DNA of 64,000 nucleotides from NCBI GenBank assembly GCA_907163345.1, contig CAJQUN010000329.1:1-64000 (forward strand), written 5' to 3'. This stretch comes from Haberlea rhodopensis. Its lineage: Eukaryota; Streptophyta; Magnoliopsida; Lamiales; Gesneriaceae. The translations under genes and the position numbers were made by a program. Below are positions 1 to 11,793 of the stretch, in pieces. Under the pieces are notes generated by a model, which saw only the letters and a list, made by a program, of their open reading frames with translations, was not told where the DNA came from and ran no database searches. Numbering within the stretch: the stretch's first letter is position 1; every line of letters starts with the position of its first letter.

Positions 1-2695
1 ATGGGTGTCTGTTCTCATGCGGCTTCAAACTGCCTCGATGCATAAGCTACCACATGCTTATCTTGCATCAGAACACACCCAAGGCCCTGAAGTGATGCGT
101 CAGTATACAGGACAAATCTGGAGTTCTCCGTAGGGATCACTAACACTGGCGCCGTCGTCAACCGGTGCTTCAACTCCTGGAAGCTCTCCTCACAAGCTTC
201 TGACCAAAAGAAAGGCACTCCCTCTGGGTCAACTGAGTCAGCGGCTTGGCAATCTTCGAAAAGCCCTCGACGAAGCGTCGATAATACCCGGCCAAACCAA
301 GAAAACTCCGAATCTCGGGCACAGAAGTGGGGGCAGCCCACTCCATCACAGCCTCGATCTTCTTGGGATCTACAGATATCCCGCTGCTCGATATGACATG
401 CCCCAGAAACACAACACTGCTCAGCCAAAATTCACACTTACTGAGCTTAGCATACAACTGATGCTCTCTGAGAATCTGAAGCACTGTCCTCAAGTGTTTC
501 ACATGCTCTCCTCACTCCGGGAGTAGATAGAGAATGTCGTCTATGAACACTATGACGAACTGATCAAGATACTGCTGAAATACTCTGTTCATCAGACTCA
601 TAAAGACTGCTGGAGCATTTGTCACCCCGAACGGCATCACTAGGAACTCATAATGTCCATATCGGGTCCGGAATGCTGTCTTCTGCACATCTTCCTCTCT
701 GACCCGAATCTGATGATACCCGGATCTCAAATCAATCTTGCTATACACCCTGGTACCTTGCAACTGATCAAACAAGTCATCTATCCTTGGAGAGGATACT
801 TGTTCTTCACTGTAGCCTTATTCAGTTGCCGGTAATCGATACACAACTGCATCGAACCGTCCTTCTTCTTCACAAAGAGAACTGGTGCGCCCCATGGCGA
901 CACGCTCGGGCGTATATATCCCTTGTCCAGGAGATCCTGCAACTGTTCTTTCAACTCTCTCAACTCAGCGGGTGCCATCCTATAAGGTGCACGAGAGATA
1001 GCGGATGTCCCTGGCAACAGCTCGATCCCAAACTCAACTTCCCTAGCCGGTGGGAATCCTGGGATCTCTTCTGGGAATAATCAGCAAATTCTGCTACCAC
1101 TGGCACATCCTCAACTCTTAGTTCCTTATTCTTCCCAGACGTGTCCACGGCATAGATGAGATAACCCGTGTGTCCACGTTCTAACAACTGAGTCATCTTG
1201 ATCGCTGAAATCAACGGAATCTTCGCACGAGAACCGTTGCCATAGAATGTCCACTGACTGCCCAACTCAGGTCTGAACTTCACTGTCCTCTGCCGGCAAT
1301 CTACCACTGCCTGATATCTGTTCAGAACATCAATACCCAAGATGCAGTCAAAGTCTGACATACCCAGCACAATCAAGTCTGATCTCAATTCATTGCCCTC
1401 AAAATAAATGAGGCAGTCTGCCATAAACTGATCAGCAACAACATTTCTTCCAGTGGGTGTCGAGACAAGGAGAGGCGTGGGTAAAGAAGACGTGCGCATA
1501 TGGTGTCTTTCACAAAACCCACCGATACAAAAGAATGGGAGGCACCTGTATCGATCAAAATAAAAGCAGGGTACGTAAATAAATGACACGTACCGGCGAT
1601 CACCTCCTCTGGGGCTGCCTGGGCCTGCTCCCTAGTCAGTGCATATACCTGCCCCTGGGGTGGTCCTGCTGTCTGACCTCCCGATGGTCGAGGCCCAAAC
1701 TGCTGCCTCTGCTGCACTGTCCTATCCTCAAACCTCGGCCTGCTGCCCTGATACTCTGACTGTCCTCCCCGTGTGGGGCAATACCGAGCGATGTGGCCCA
1801 TCTTGCCACAGACATAACATGCAGGACACTTGTTTGAAGAATGTGGCCCTCCACAATTGTTGCACCTCGGCTCTCCCGGCCTATCCCCTTGTGAAGATCC
1901 TCTATTGGCCGACCAATTACCCTTCTTGCCATCCTGTTTCTGACCAAAGTGTTTCTTTCCACCATATCGCGAAGATGAAGAGGCACCACGGGGTTAAATG
2001 GTTAAGTCACTAGTCTGCCTCTGTTGCCTTTGCGTACCGGTGGTGGCATAGCGTAAGCTCCCACTCCAAGCTCAGCAAGCTCCGCTCTTGTGAGAGCATC
2101 ATCAAAAGAAGTTGGGTTATTGGTGATAACCCGGTCATAGAGCTCCGGTCGCAATCCTTTCATAAATTCCTCATCTTTGCGTGCCCATTGGTGGCAATGT
2201 GGGGAACGTACCTCAGCAATGAAGAGTACCGTGTGGCATAGTCTGCCACTGACATGTTCCCCTGCTTCAGACTTGTAAATTCGTCCTCCTTTGTCTGTCT
2301 TGCTGCTGCGGAGAAGTACCGTTCAAAAACCTAGTCCTGAAGAGTGTCCAGTCAATCACAGCACCCAGTGCTCTCATTCCATTACTGTGCTCCTCCACCA
2401 CATCAGAGGTTTCTTGGCTAATTGAAACTCCGCCAGCCTCAGCCAAGCTGTCACAGCACAAGGAGCCGATACAAAGATCTGCTCAAGTCTTTCCAACCAT
2501 TCTTCAGCCTCTTCTCCGGACTCTGTCCCCTCAAACCGGGGGGATGATAAGATAGAAATTGAGTCAAGCTAATCTCACCCGGTAGCAATAACTGAACCAC
2601 TGGTTCCTGCCTACAGCCGGTGGAGGTAGAGGGTTCACTTGACCAACGCTTGCATTCACACTACCAACATCTCCAACTTCCTCATTAGCAGCCAT
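1..2695 (-). pseudogene. Decayed Tekay-type gag-pol (element A1), 5' part
   Basis: Read right to left, this is the first half of a Ty3/gypsy polyprotein, running off the left edge. Gag would start at the ATG at 2695. A CCHC knuckle lies near 1790-1870, the aspartic protease (Asp-Thr-Gly-Ala-Ser) near 1531-1560, the RT core with Phe-Ile-Asp-Asp near 530-548, and the start of RNase H (Tyr-Thr-Asp-Ala-Ser) near 85-110. It is very close to A2 (54875-59423). Against A2 it shows single-base indels (for example near 519, 526 and 790) and a small deletion near 1994-2010, so the frame breaks into many short pieces. It cannot make a full protein. The family assignment rests on near identity to A2, whose 3' end has the chromodomain-type tail. 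Confidence 0.93.
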
Positions 2696-2890
2696 GCTGT
2701 AATACAAATGTTAACAACAATTCCAAAGAAGTATATATGTTATGCCGTTAGATAACAGGAATGAGAATACGCATGTTAGTATAACGAATATACATCAATA
2801 TGCACCACATGCATAAAATGCTTCAAATGTAAGCACCTAGCCTATCATGCTAAGGCTACCCTTCACTCGTTCCCGGGTTCTCTAACCACT

Positions 2891-2902
2891 GCTCTGATAC
2901 CA
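2891..2902 (-). other. Primer binding site of A1
   Basis: The minus strand reads TGGTATCAGAGC, complementary to the 3' end of plant initiator tRNA-Met. It lies four bases inside the LTR end, where reverse transcription would be primed. Confidence 0.9.
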
Positions 2903-2906
2903 CTAA

Positions 2907-4962
2907 TGTAAGGACCCTAATCCTTAAGTGCGGAATCAAGGCATAATAGAGCTAATATAATGATCAGAGTGCAAAAGAACGTGTTGAGTTATGAGCTTAA
3001 GCATTACATGCCAAAAATAAGGACTACCAAAAGGATTAATTACATTCCAATCAATGAATGTTCAATTATAGTTTTATACTACTCCTAGAGTAGATACTAT
3101 CCAAATAATCATGTCCTTCATAGTCTCAAAAGCATCCTCAAAAGCTCACCATCTCAACCCGTCTAGCCCTTCTATCATGCCAAACGTGTACCTACAAGGA
3201 CAACCCCCAAACATGAGCAATAATAATCATTCATATTCAACACAATATGAAGATAAAGCGTAAATGCATAATCATAATAAAACACTTCCTGTTTTCCCCA
3301 TGCATTTCAAACGCTTCCCGTTTGGTTGTCCCTGTACCATAACTCATGAGTATAATCAATAGATTATTTTAATGGCTAAACATGCCATGAACATATACCA
3401 ATTCATCAATACCAAATACTGATCACCAATCCCTAGTCTGTCCATCACAATGTATTTTAATGCCCCTCGCTTATTTACATATAGGCGGCATAGGATAACC
3501 TCGCTTCAATGGACTGCGGGACTCCCACCCCTCGCCTTTCATTGAGCGGCAAATACCCTTTCCTCGCCCTATATGATAACCACGCTCAAATGTGACATGC
3601 GGCGCTCCCACCCCTCGCTTCACATTTAGCGGAACCAAACCAAATAGCGGCAAGCATTAAAATCATCAAGGGATGACCACGACTCATGGGATATGCACCA
3701 ATAATCATATGCATCTATAAACATCATGCATAACATGTATTTGCATCCACTATGCAATACCACATATATACTTGCATCCACAATGCATAAACAATAAGTA
3801 TATAAGATACATGTACCGTTGGGGTGCCCGTACGTCCACTACGTACCTTTCCAAATGTAGGATATGGTAGGACTTCAATGCCTTGGCTGTGTTGCCACCT
3901 GGGATGGTTCTACACATTCACAAAAATCAATATTAGAACCCAATAATAGAACAATACCAAAAATCCTACAAAAATAACCAAAAACACCATTTTTGGTGTC
4001 TCGCGATCGATCTCCATAAAGCCCCGATCGATCGCGAGACCTCACTGTCTCGGCAACAAAAATAAACAATCCGCGATCGATCGCGGAGCTTGCACGATCG
4101 ATCACGGCCTCGCAGATCGATCGCGCCAAACTCGCGATCGATCGCTGAAGTGCACTGCCTCAGCTCTGTTGCTCGCGATCGATCGCGAGAAGGCGCGATC
4201 GATCGCCGAGCTCTGGGCATGCGGGTTTGGGCACTATTCACCCATCTTCAACCCCAACTCATTCATACCCACAAACACCAACATCAACCAAACCCACAAC
4301 TCAAAACCAACAATAAACATCTATATAAACTCATATATTTAACATCCAACCAAAATAATACAAAACCACAAACAACCCAACACAAACCCATTTTAAAACC
4401 CTTCAAAACCATATCAAACTTAAACAAAACCTTACAAAAATAACCATGAGGTACCCATACCTCTTGGGGATCTCAAATCACCCAACAATCTTCACAAAAC
4501 AAGATTTTGCAAGGACTTCTCTTCACCCTTAAGCTTGATTTCGAAAATGAGGGGAAAGGGAGGGTTTGGTGTTGTTTGGTAAAGTTAAAGTAAGAGTGGA
4601 TGAGGTGTGGTTGGGTATAAAAGGTGTTTATTTAATTAAAAAGCATACCAAAATAATTCCATGGTGTATAAAACACCCCAACATGATATTTTTCAAAGCA
4701 TTTACTCATAATGCACCAAATATCAATTAAACACATGATTTCTAATCAATTGCTACCAATGGCAAATAAATCATGCTTCCAATAATATTTACCGACATGC
4801 ACCACATGCACCCTGAAATGCAACCCCGGGTCACCCTATCCACATGACCATGCATTTCCATAAGGTAAATAAATTCTAACACATAATTAATTACCACATA
4901 ATTAATCATTGTAAACACAATTAATGCACCAAATTGCAATTAATCATTTCAGGGATGTCACA
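2907..4962 (-). mobile_element. 5' LTR of A1
   Basis: A 2056-bp LTR bounded by TG and CA. On the plus strand it starts TGTAAGGACC and ends GGGATGTCACA. It matches the 3' LTR of A2 at 52778-54840. In the sense (minus) direction it holds the palindrome array (4005-4204), a GTACGT box near 3846, AGCGG/GCTCGC words at 3465-3655 and an acceptor-like TTGTAG ending at 3192. The last few hundred bases before 4962 would be U3. Confidence 0.9.
4005..4204 (-). promoter_or_regulatory. Paired GATCGATC palindrome array, A1 LTR
   Basis: Eight GATCGATC copies start at 4005, 4026, 4075, 4096, 4115, 4136, 4177 and 4197. They form four pairs with spacings of 21, 21, 21 and 20 bp. Most are extended to CGATCGATCG or GCGATCGATCGC. 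The array sits about 150 bp upstream, in the sense direction, of the GTACGT box, where a promoter would be expected. A binding-site role is inference. Confidence 0.75.
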
Positions 4963-5440
4963 AAACCAGTCCCCCCGAGATATCTAGTCCTAGATATGCG
5001 TAGCAATATCAGGGATTTGATTGTATTCTCAGGATCTTGACATATCTGGGTAAGATTTGGATAAACATGGAAAGAGTCCTTGTTGCAATACAACTCTTAG
5101 GTCTCCGCCTATAAATACCAGGTTTGGGGTATTGATTAAAGACTAATGTTATAATTGCTTTCACTTACAGCATATATTCTCTCCCTATTCTCTCGCCTGA
5201 CTTGAGCGTCGGAGGGGACCCGCCGGAAAAACTTCTGGCACCCTTCTTACCTTTGCTTCGTATTTTCAGGTCATTGCGGAAGATATTTGCTAGTATCCCT
5301 GCTGTTATAAAGAGTATTGGAGGATTAAGAGAGGTGAACCCCCTCTCTATTGATATCAGCAAATCATCGCGAATTTTGGTGATATCAGATATTTTTCTAA
5401 TGTTTCTATACTTCCAAAACTTGATCACTCGAAGCTAGAT
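4963..5440 (+). mobile_element. LTR 3' end fragment, Tat/Ogre-like
   Basis: It contains CTATAAATACC near 5110, then a T-rich leader, then GAGCGTCGGAGGGGACCC near 5204-5222. A TATA box followed by a GAGCGTCGGAGG box is typical of LTRs of the Tat/Ogre branch of plant Ty3/gypsy elements. No primer site or coding sequence follows, so it is a fragment. The right boundary is not visible. Confidence 0.5.
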
Positions 5441-6240
5441 TTTTCACATGTATTCTAACTATTTATTTATTTTTCGTTTATTTTAACTAGTTCAATATTT
5501 ACGCTGACCTCGATTTCACTAAAAGGCTTAATCAATATGTTGGGTCATTCTCTATATTTAATCTTAGGATGGACCAAGAAATTGTTTCTTCTATGAGCCC
5601 AGAACAATTAATCTTTTATTTTTTAGAATTATATATAATAAATAAAAGGCAAAATCAAGCGGATACAAGTTCATAAAACTTCTTTCGGCCCAGTCAAACA
5701 AAAATAAATTCTTTCATGTAGATCCATTTACAAGAATAGACCTAGGACATGTTGAGTATGAGATGCTTGACGTTGGAAGCATGGACGCCGAAGAAGAGCG
5801 CGGGCCAATCTAAGAGGTCGTATTGTGGCTTCCATGGCATGAAAGAGGGCATTCTGAGATCGTCGAAGGGCACAAAGTGCGGCCGCAGAGGCCTAAACCT
5901 CAGGGAAATTGAGCGAAGGGTGACCAAAATCATGAAAATGCAGCAAAACAAGCAGGGGAGATGAACATAAAATGGTTAAACTAAATGGGCCCTATGGCTG
6001 TATGTTGAATTTCTCATAAACCTCTCAGAGCAAGAGTTTTGACAGAATTGAAGAGAGAAAACATACATTGGGGCAAACTGATTTGACCAAAAGTTTGAAT
6101 TGAGGTTAAATCCCCCTAACCCAACATAAGATTGAAGCACAAATTGAAAGAAATATGAAGGCTATATGGCAAACTAAGATTTTGAGCAATGGAAAATATT
6201 GAGATGTAGAAGACGATGAATATGAATGGACGGGGGACAC
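5441..6240. other. Unassigned stretch
   Basis: AT-rich sequence without a recognisable family signal. A more GC-rich island at 5749-5964 is open on both strands (71 codons plus, 69 codons minus); I recognise neither product. It could be a captured gene fragment or a decayed transposon. Confidence 0.3.
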
Positions 6241-7030
6241 ATTATGTGGGTATACACACAACTTTCACCTAATTTTAACATGTGAATTGCACTTAATTTT
6301 AACAGTTTGATGCACTTAATTTTAATAATTACATCAGGTGATTCGCTTAAATTTAACAAGGTGGTGCGCCTAATTTTTAATAAGTGGATGAAATTATAAT
6401 ATACCGGTGCACATAATCATACTGCATCGGAGCACTTAATTTAAATTATAGTGGTGCACTTAATTTAATGTTATTGGTGTATTTATTTAAAAGTCTAGAT
6501 ATGCACTTAATTAATATCTAGTGTTACACTTAATTTAATGTTATTAGTGCACCTAATTTAATTGAATGTCTACAGGTGGATTGCACTTACTACATCGGTG
6601 CACATAATTATACTACACTGATGCACGTAATTACACTGTACTGATTCACTTAATTTAAAGTCTACCACTAAATTTAATGTTGGTACAATTAATTTAAAGT
6701 CTAGCGGTGCAATTAATTTAATATGGCTGGTGAACTTCATGTAAAATCTAATGCTGCACTTGCTTTAAAGTCTAATGGTGCACGCAACACTACACCGGTG
6801 CATGCAATTTACACTATTCCGATGCACTTAATTTAAAGTCTAGCGGTGCACTTAATTTACTGTTATTGATGCACTTAATTAATGTCTAGCAGTACACTTA
6901 ATTTAAAAATATAGCGGTACACTTAATTTAATATTATTGATGCACCTAATTTAATTTAAAGTCTATCGAAATTTCACTACACCGGTGCACATAATTACAC
7001 TACACTAGAGCAAACAATTGCGCTACATTG
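6241..7030. repeat. Degenerate GTGCACTTAATTTAA minisatellite
   Basis: About 800 bp of loosely repeated GGTGCACTTAATTTAA words, alternating with AAGTCTAGC and ATGTTATT linkers and ACACCGGTGCACATAATTACAC variants. The period varies, roughly 25-50 bp. There is no coding potential. It abuts the D' LTR remnant, and the boundary is approximate. Confidence 0.75.
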
Positions 7031-7539
7031 GGGTTTTCATATCTGATTTCCATTATTTATATTGAGTCATAATTCATGCCAAGTTGATTACATGTGGTCT
7101 ACCCAGCATCAATTACATGCCTTCCATGTAAAAGTATAACTAAACCATGTTCATATAATTTCATAAAACTCATATAACACACAACATCAATTAATTGTTC
7201 GCAACTATGTTTAGATTACTTCTTGGCCAAAGATAACATGAACATTATTCCTTTCATCATCTATCAATAAACCATTTTTCTTTCATACTCGGTTCAACCC
7301 GAACTCAAGTCCACATCATATCGTGATTATCTCCTAATTACTCATGAATCCAACATAACATGCATGATTCATATCTAGGCGTAACAATTCTACCATACTC
7401 ATTGAATTTTGTCCTCAAAATTGAATCATATATGCATCTAAATCGTAACATCAAACATAGATTCAGTATCACACTTATAAACATAAAGTCATTTGAAATA
7501 TATACTTACCACCAGTATAACAAAAACTTAAAGTAAACA
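7030..7539 (-). mobile_element. Truncated 3' LTR and PPT region of D'
   Basis: On the minus strand the LTR starts near 7388 with TGTTACGCC and resembles the start of the D1 and D2 LTRs (TGTAATGCC), including a GGGTTGAACCGAG stretch. Just inside, near 7389-7410, is a decayed polypurine tract. The LTR is cut near 7030 by the minisatellite. The stretch up to 7539 is the 3' untranslated end of the element interior. Confidence 0.65.
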
Positions 7540-8980
7540 TACCAGAAAATAACTCAGGATATTGCTGTATCATATGTTGTTCTGTCTCCCACGTTGCCTC
7601 CTCAACACCCCGTCCATCCCAATGTACTTTAATCATTGGTATCTATTTTTTTCTCAACTTATGCTCTGCTCTATCCAAAATCTTGACTGGTGGTTCTATA
7701 TACAATACATCAATATCCAACTGTACGTCAGACGATTGTAATGCATGAATCGAATCTGGTTTATACTTTTTCAACATTGAAACTTGAAATACATCATGTA
7801 ACCCGGTCAATGATGGCGGTAATGCCAATCTATAAGCCAATGTACCAATTCGTTGCAACACTTCATACGGACCAACATATCTTGGTGATAATTTTCCCCG
7901 CATACCAACCGTACTACACCTCTGAAAGGTGGTATTTTTAAGAACACCTTGTCACCAACTTGAAATTCAAGAGGCATACGCCATTTATTCGCATAAGCGG
8001 CTTGTCTATCTTGTGCGGGCCTTCAATTTCAATCAGATCAGCTTCACTTTTTCTTCCATTTCTCGTACCATATCTGGTCCACTCACAGAAGACTGATCAA
8101 CATCATCCCAATACAATGGTGATCTGCATCGTCGTCCATACAATGCTTCAAACGGTGCCATTTGTATACTTGTTTGATAAATATTGTTATATGAGAACTC
8201 AACTAATGGCAATGACTCTTGCCAAGAGGTATCAAACTCTAATACACATGCATGTAACATATCCTCAAGCGTCTGTATCGTACGTTCTGTCTGACCATCC
8301 GCCTTAGGGTGATAAGTTGTACTCAGTCTCACCTCAATCCCCATCGCTGTCTGTAAACCTTCCCAAAAATGAGAAGCGACCTCAGATCTCGTCAGACACA
8401 ATAGAAACAGGTACACCAGGTAATCTCATTACCTCTCGAATGTACAATTGAGGCATTCTCAAATAGGTGAATGTCATACTATAAGGTATGAAATGAGCCA
8501 CCTTCGTCAGTCAGTCAACTATCACCCAAATAACATAAAACTAGAAGATGTCCTTGGTAAATGGGTAACGAAATCCATAGTGATATGTTCCAATATCCAT
8601 GTAGGAATCTCCAAACTCATCAATTCACCTCATGGCCTCTGTCTTTCTTCTTTAACTTGTTGACAGATTAAACATTTCTTTACGAAATCAATCACATCAT
8701 GTTTTATGCGTTTCCACCAAAATTGTGTATACATCTTTTTTCCTTCAGGATGTATACTATATCTACTACAATGAGCGCGTTGTAGTAGTTCATGGCGTCG
8801 TCCAGATGTAGCAGGAACTACTCAACACTGTCCATATCGCAAGCTTCCATCATTTGCCATGATAAAATTAGATGTCTTTCCTTGAGATATCATCTCTTTC
8901 CATTTTTTTACTTCATCATCAGTATTTTGTGCTGCTCTGATATTCTCGAAGATATCTGGTTCAACCAATAATGTTGATAC
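7540..8980 (-). pseudogene. Chromovirus integrase and chromodomain remnant (D')
   Basis: The 3' end of a Tekay-type pol, minus strand. The HHCC zinc region of integrase is near 8640-8770. The catalytic core includes the Tyr-His-Pro-Lys and Gly-Gln-Thr-Glu-Arg segment near 8270-8320. The GPY-type module follows near 7800-7905 and the chromodomain-like tail at 7540-7700. The frame is broken by a stop and shift near 7645 and by further breaks above 8416. At 8980 it is cut by LTR C1, so RT and RNase H are missing. It is more diverged from A2 and I than those two are from each other. Confidence 0.88.
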
Positions 8981-10192
8981 TGTAAGGACCCCCGTGCCTT
9001 AACCCATTATTAGTGTATTAATCCATGCCATTAGTGCATACAATCATATAATCATGGGAAGGAACCACATACAAGCATCGCATCATATACCATCTATAAA
9101 AGTTCTCGCATTAGAACCCCATAATGTTCAACTTCCCAAACCAAAATCACTAAATAGTATGTACCTTAATAACACACTAACATACTCTCTGTTCATTTAG
9201 CAATTCCGTATTTAATTGCATGCAAACAATAAATGAAGAGAGAAAAGCCATGACCATTTATACATTCCATACACACGTAAAACGTGCTCACATGAGAGCA
9301 CCCAATGAATAAACGTGTATCTAATGTATAAGATACTCTAACCGAATACGGTTATTGGTACTTCAGTCCTGGAAGCACCTCCCATGCATAGTTCGATCCC
9401 AACTTTGGATCCACGTACTCATTCAACCAGCTCTGGTACCTCAATCCTGGAAGTACCTCAAATCGACAACCTGAGCTCAACTCCAAAGCTACCGTGGCAC
9501 CTGTATCACCTGCCCCAACAGAGACAGCCCCCACACGGGGTTAGCAAACCAATACCACCAATCCAATAATCATAATATTACAGTTCATAATTTACAGAAT
9601 GTAAATGCCATGAATTTAAATGATACTCTCTGGATGGTATCATCCTCATCCGGATCCCCTGTATTGTCCATGTTCTCAAAATAACCAAACCATTTAATCC
9701 TCAAAAGCCAGTTGATCATTTCATTGATCAACTAAAACCATTCCTGCTATACCAGTTCCATAATCAAATATGATTAAATCATCAAATAGGGTACCATAGA
9801 TATCACATGTATCTAGCCAATGATTCCATAGCTCTATATCATAGCTCGCTCTACAATAGCGGCATTTTAACCCCACGCCCGCTCAAAAATAGCGCTGTCA
9901 TGACCGATGGTCGCTCCACGGCGACAACATCCCAAGCATTGCTCGCTCGAAAGCGGCACCATATAATTCCTAATGTATGTTCACTTATCGCAATTATCAT
10001 AGACCCTGCATTTCACTATTCGTTTATTGCCAGTACCATATACCATGTATTTCAATTATACATTTATTGCAAATACCACATACATGCATTTCACAGTTGC
10101 AACATTATAATAGGCTATGCTCGTACGTTATACGTACCTTATAATTCCGTAGTTCGAGTCCAACCTTGCCTGAGTCCCACGATCCGATGAGT
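8981..10192 (-). mobile_element. Truncated LTR C1
   Basis: It starts TGTAAGGACCCCCGTGCC and matches the first 1.1 kb of C2 (11794-14218). It ends abruptly at 10192 where the D1 LTR begins, at the point equivalent to about 12930 in C2. It keeps the GTACGT box (near 10137), AGCGGC words (9850-9960) and the acceptor-like region (9501-9515), but has lost the U3 part with the palindrome array. Confidence 0.8.
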
Positions 10193-11793
10193 TGTAATGC
10201 CTCGAGTTGCTTTATACACGTGTCATATGATTATACCGTTAATATGATTAATTTCGGTATGATATGGACTCAGGTTTGGGTTGAACCGAGGATTAATGAA
10301 CACATACATGAAATGAATATTAGATATATGACAACGAAAGAAATATGATGCACAAGATGTAGTGCATAGGAATGATTGAATTAAATCAAGTGTAGTGACA
10401 TATCAAGCAACTTGGACTAGTAGGCATTTGAATTGAATTTCATATGCATGTGCCTTTTATTTGAGTTTGCATTTGAGGTTGATAAATATGAGATATCAGA
10501 TTTGCAACTCACAATACACCTCAACACACCTACAAAATCCCTACACAAGCTCCTCTCTCATTTCTTCCTTAGGTTGAATTTTTGAGCTTGGATTGCACTT
10601 GGTAATCAAGCTAGAAAATAAAGTGAAGTGACATAATAACTTCTTGGTAAGGAATTCATGAGTTTAAGCTTGATTTATGTTGTTGTGTATGAAGTATGTG
10701 AAGTTGAGTCTCAAGTGTTCATGTTTGAAATCATAACTTGTTTCTTTGCCAAGAATTGGATTCTAGGATGATGGAAACATTTTTATATGTTACTAGAGAT
10801 TTCAAGAAACATGTGGAAATGGTTAATTTTGAGTTCTAGGAGAAGAGTTATGAAGATACTTGAAAATCGACATGATCTAAGTTTTCTGGACATCGGCGAT
10901 CGATCGGTGCTTGTGTTGCGATCGATCGCCGAGGACAGACAAAATATAAGGCTGTGAAACTATGTGGCGATCGATCGGTGAGTTTGTAGTGATCGATCGC
11001 TATGAACAGGGCATTTTGGCGATCGATCGCCAAGTAGTTGCGATCGATCGCGAGGAGACAGAAAGTTTTGGCGATCGATCGACAATTGTAGCGATCGATC
11101 GGTGCCTTGGAAATTATGAAAAATGTTATATTTTTGTAGCATTTATTTTTGAAGCCTCTTATAATATGGTATATTGTTCATGTGCTTGTAGCATCATCTC
11201 AGGGGACGGGGCAAAGAAGAAAATTAGCCATCAACGCCTGATTTATCGCTTTTATTGTCGTATACCAGGTACGTGTTAACGGAGTATAGATATTGTGTGA
11301 TGATGTTATGAGATTGGTATCATATGATTGGTAGTATCATATGCATGTACATTCATGGATATCATGTATTTGAGATGGATGAAGTATATGCTTTAGCATT
11401 TGAGGTATACGTCTGGTTTGGGTATATGCTCGGGTATGCTACATATGCTTGGAAAGACAGATATACGCCGGTTTTTGGGTATATGCTCTGGCTATTATCA
11501 TGTGAGGACGGTACTATGATATGTGTTGCTAATATGAAGATGTGTGGCGGTTCCACTGACATATTGAGCGGAAATAGGCATATCATATTAGTCTCATGAT
11601 AATAGGATGTGTGATGATTATTATTGTGCTTTATCATTCATATTATGTTTTGATATCGCACTGAGATAGTTGTTTATCTATACCCACGTTGTGTGAATGT
11701 TTCTGTAGGGACTCATAGACGTGGGAGGACGGGGTGAGTCATTTTCCCTGCGAACTGAACCACTGCCTAGGAGTTGTCTTGATTTAAGTTGTT
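10193..11793 (+). mobile_element. LTR D1, plus orientation, 3' truncated
   Basis: It starts TGTAATGCCTCGAG and matches the reverse complement of the D2 LTR at 61188-63151. About 200 bp at its 3' end are missing, replaced by the start of C2 at 11794. It carries the palindrome array, a TATATTTT near 11127, a GGTACGT box at 11268 and a TTTCTGTAG at 11700-11708. No coding sequence is attached, so it is a solo or broken LTR. Confidence 0.8.
10898..11100 (+). promoter_or_regulatory. Paired GATCGATC array, D1 LTR
   Basis: Eight GATCGATC copies start at 10898, 10920, 10969, 10991, 11021, 11042, 11073 and 11093. They form four pairs spaced 22, 22, 21 and 20 bp. A TATA-like TATATTTT follows about 25 bp after the last copy. 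Confidence 0.75.

Noticed and set aside
2891..2902. tRNA gene fragments at the GCTCTGATACCA sites
   Set aside because: These are 12-base primer binding sites next to LTR ends, without the rest of a tRNA.
4005..4204. Bacterial GATC cluster (Dam or SeqA type) or contamination
   Set aside because: The arrays lie inside plant LTRs with target duplications, in several families; nothing bacterial surrounds them.
4090..4443. Plus-strand ORF rich in Asp-Arg-Ser and Arg-Ser-Ile-Ala
   Set aside because: It is the translation of the GATCGATC array, which contains no stop codon in some frames; similar ORFs occur at 13191-13658, 53868-54275 and 62105-62332. Antisense to the LTR and not a gene.
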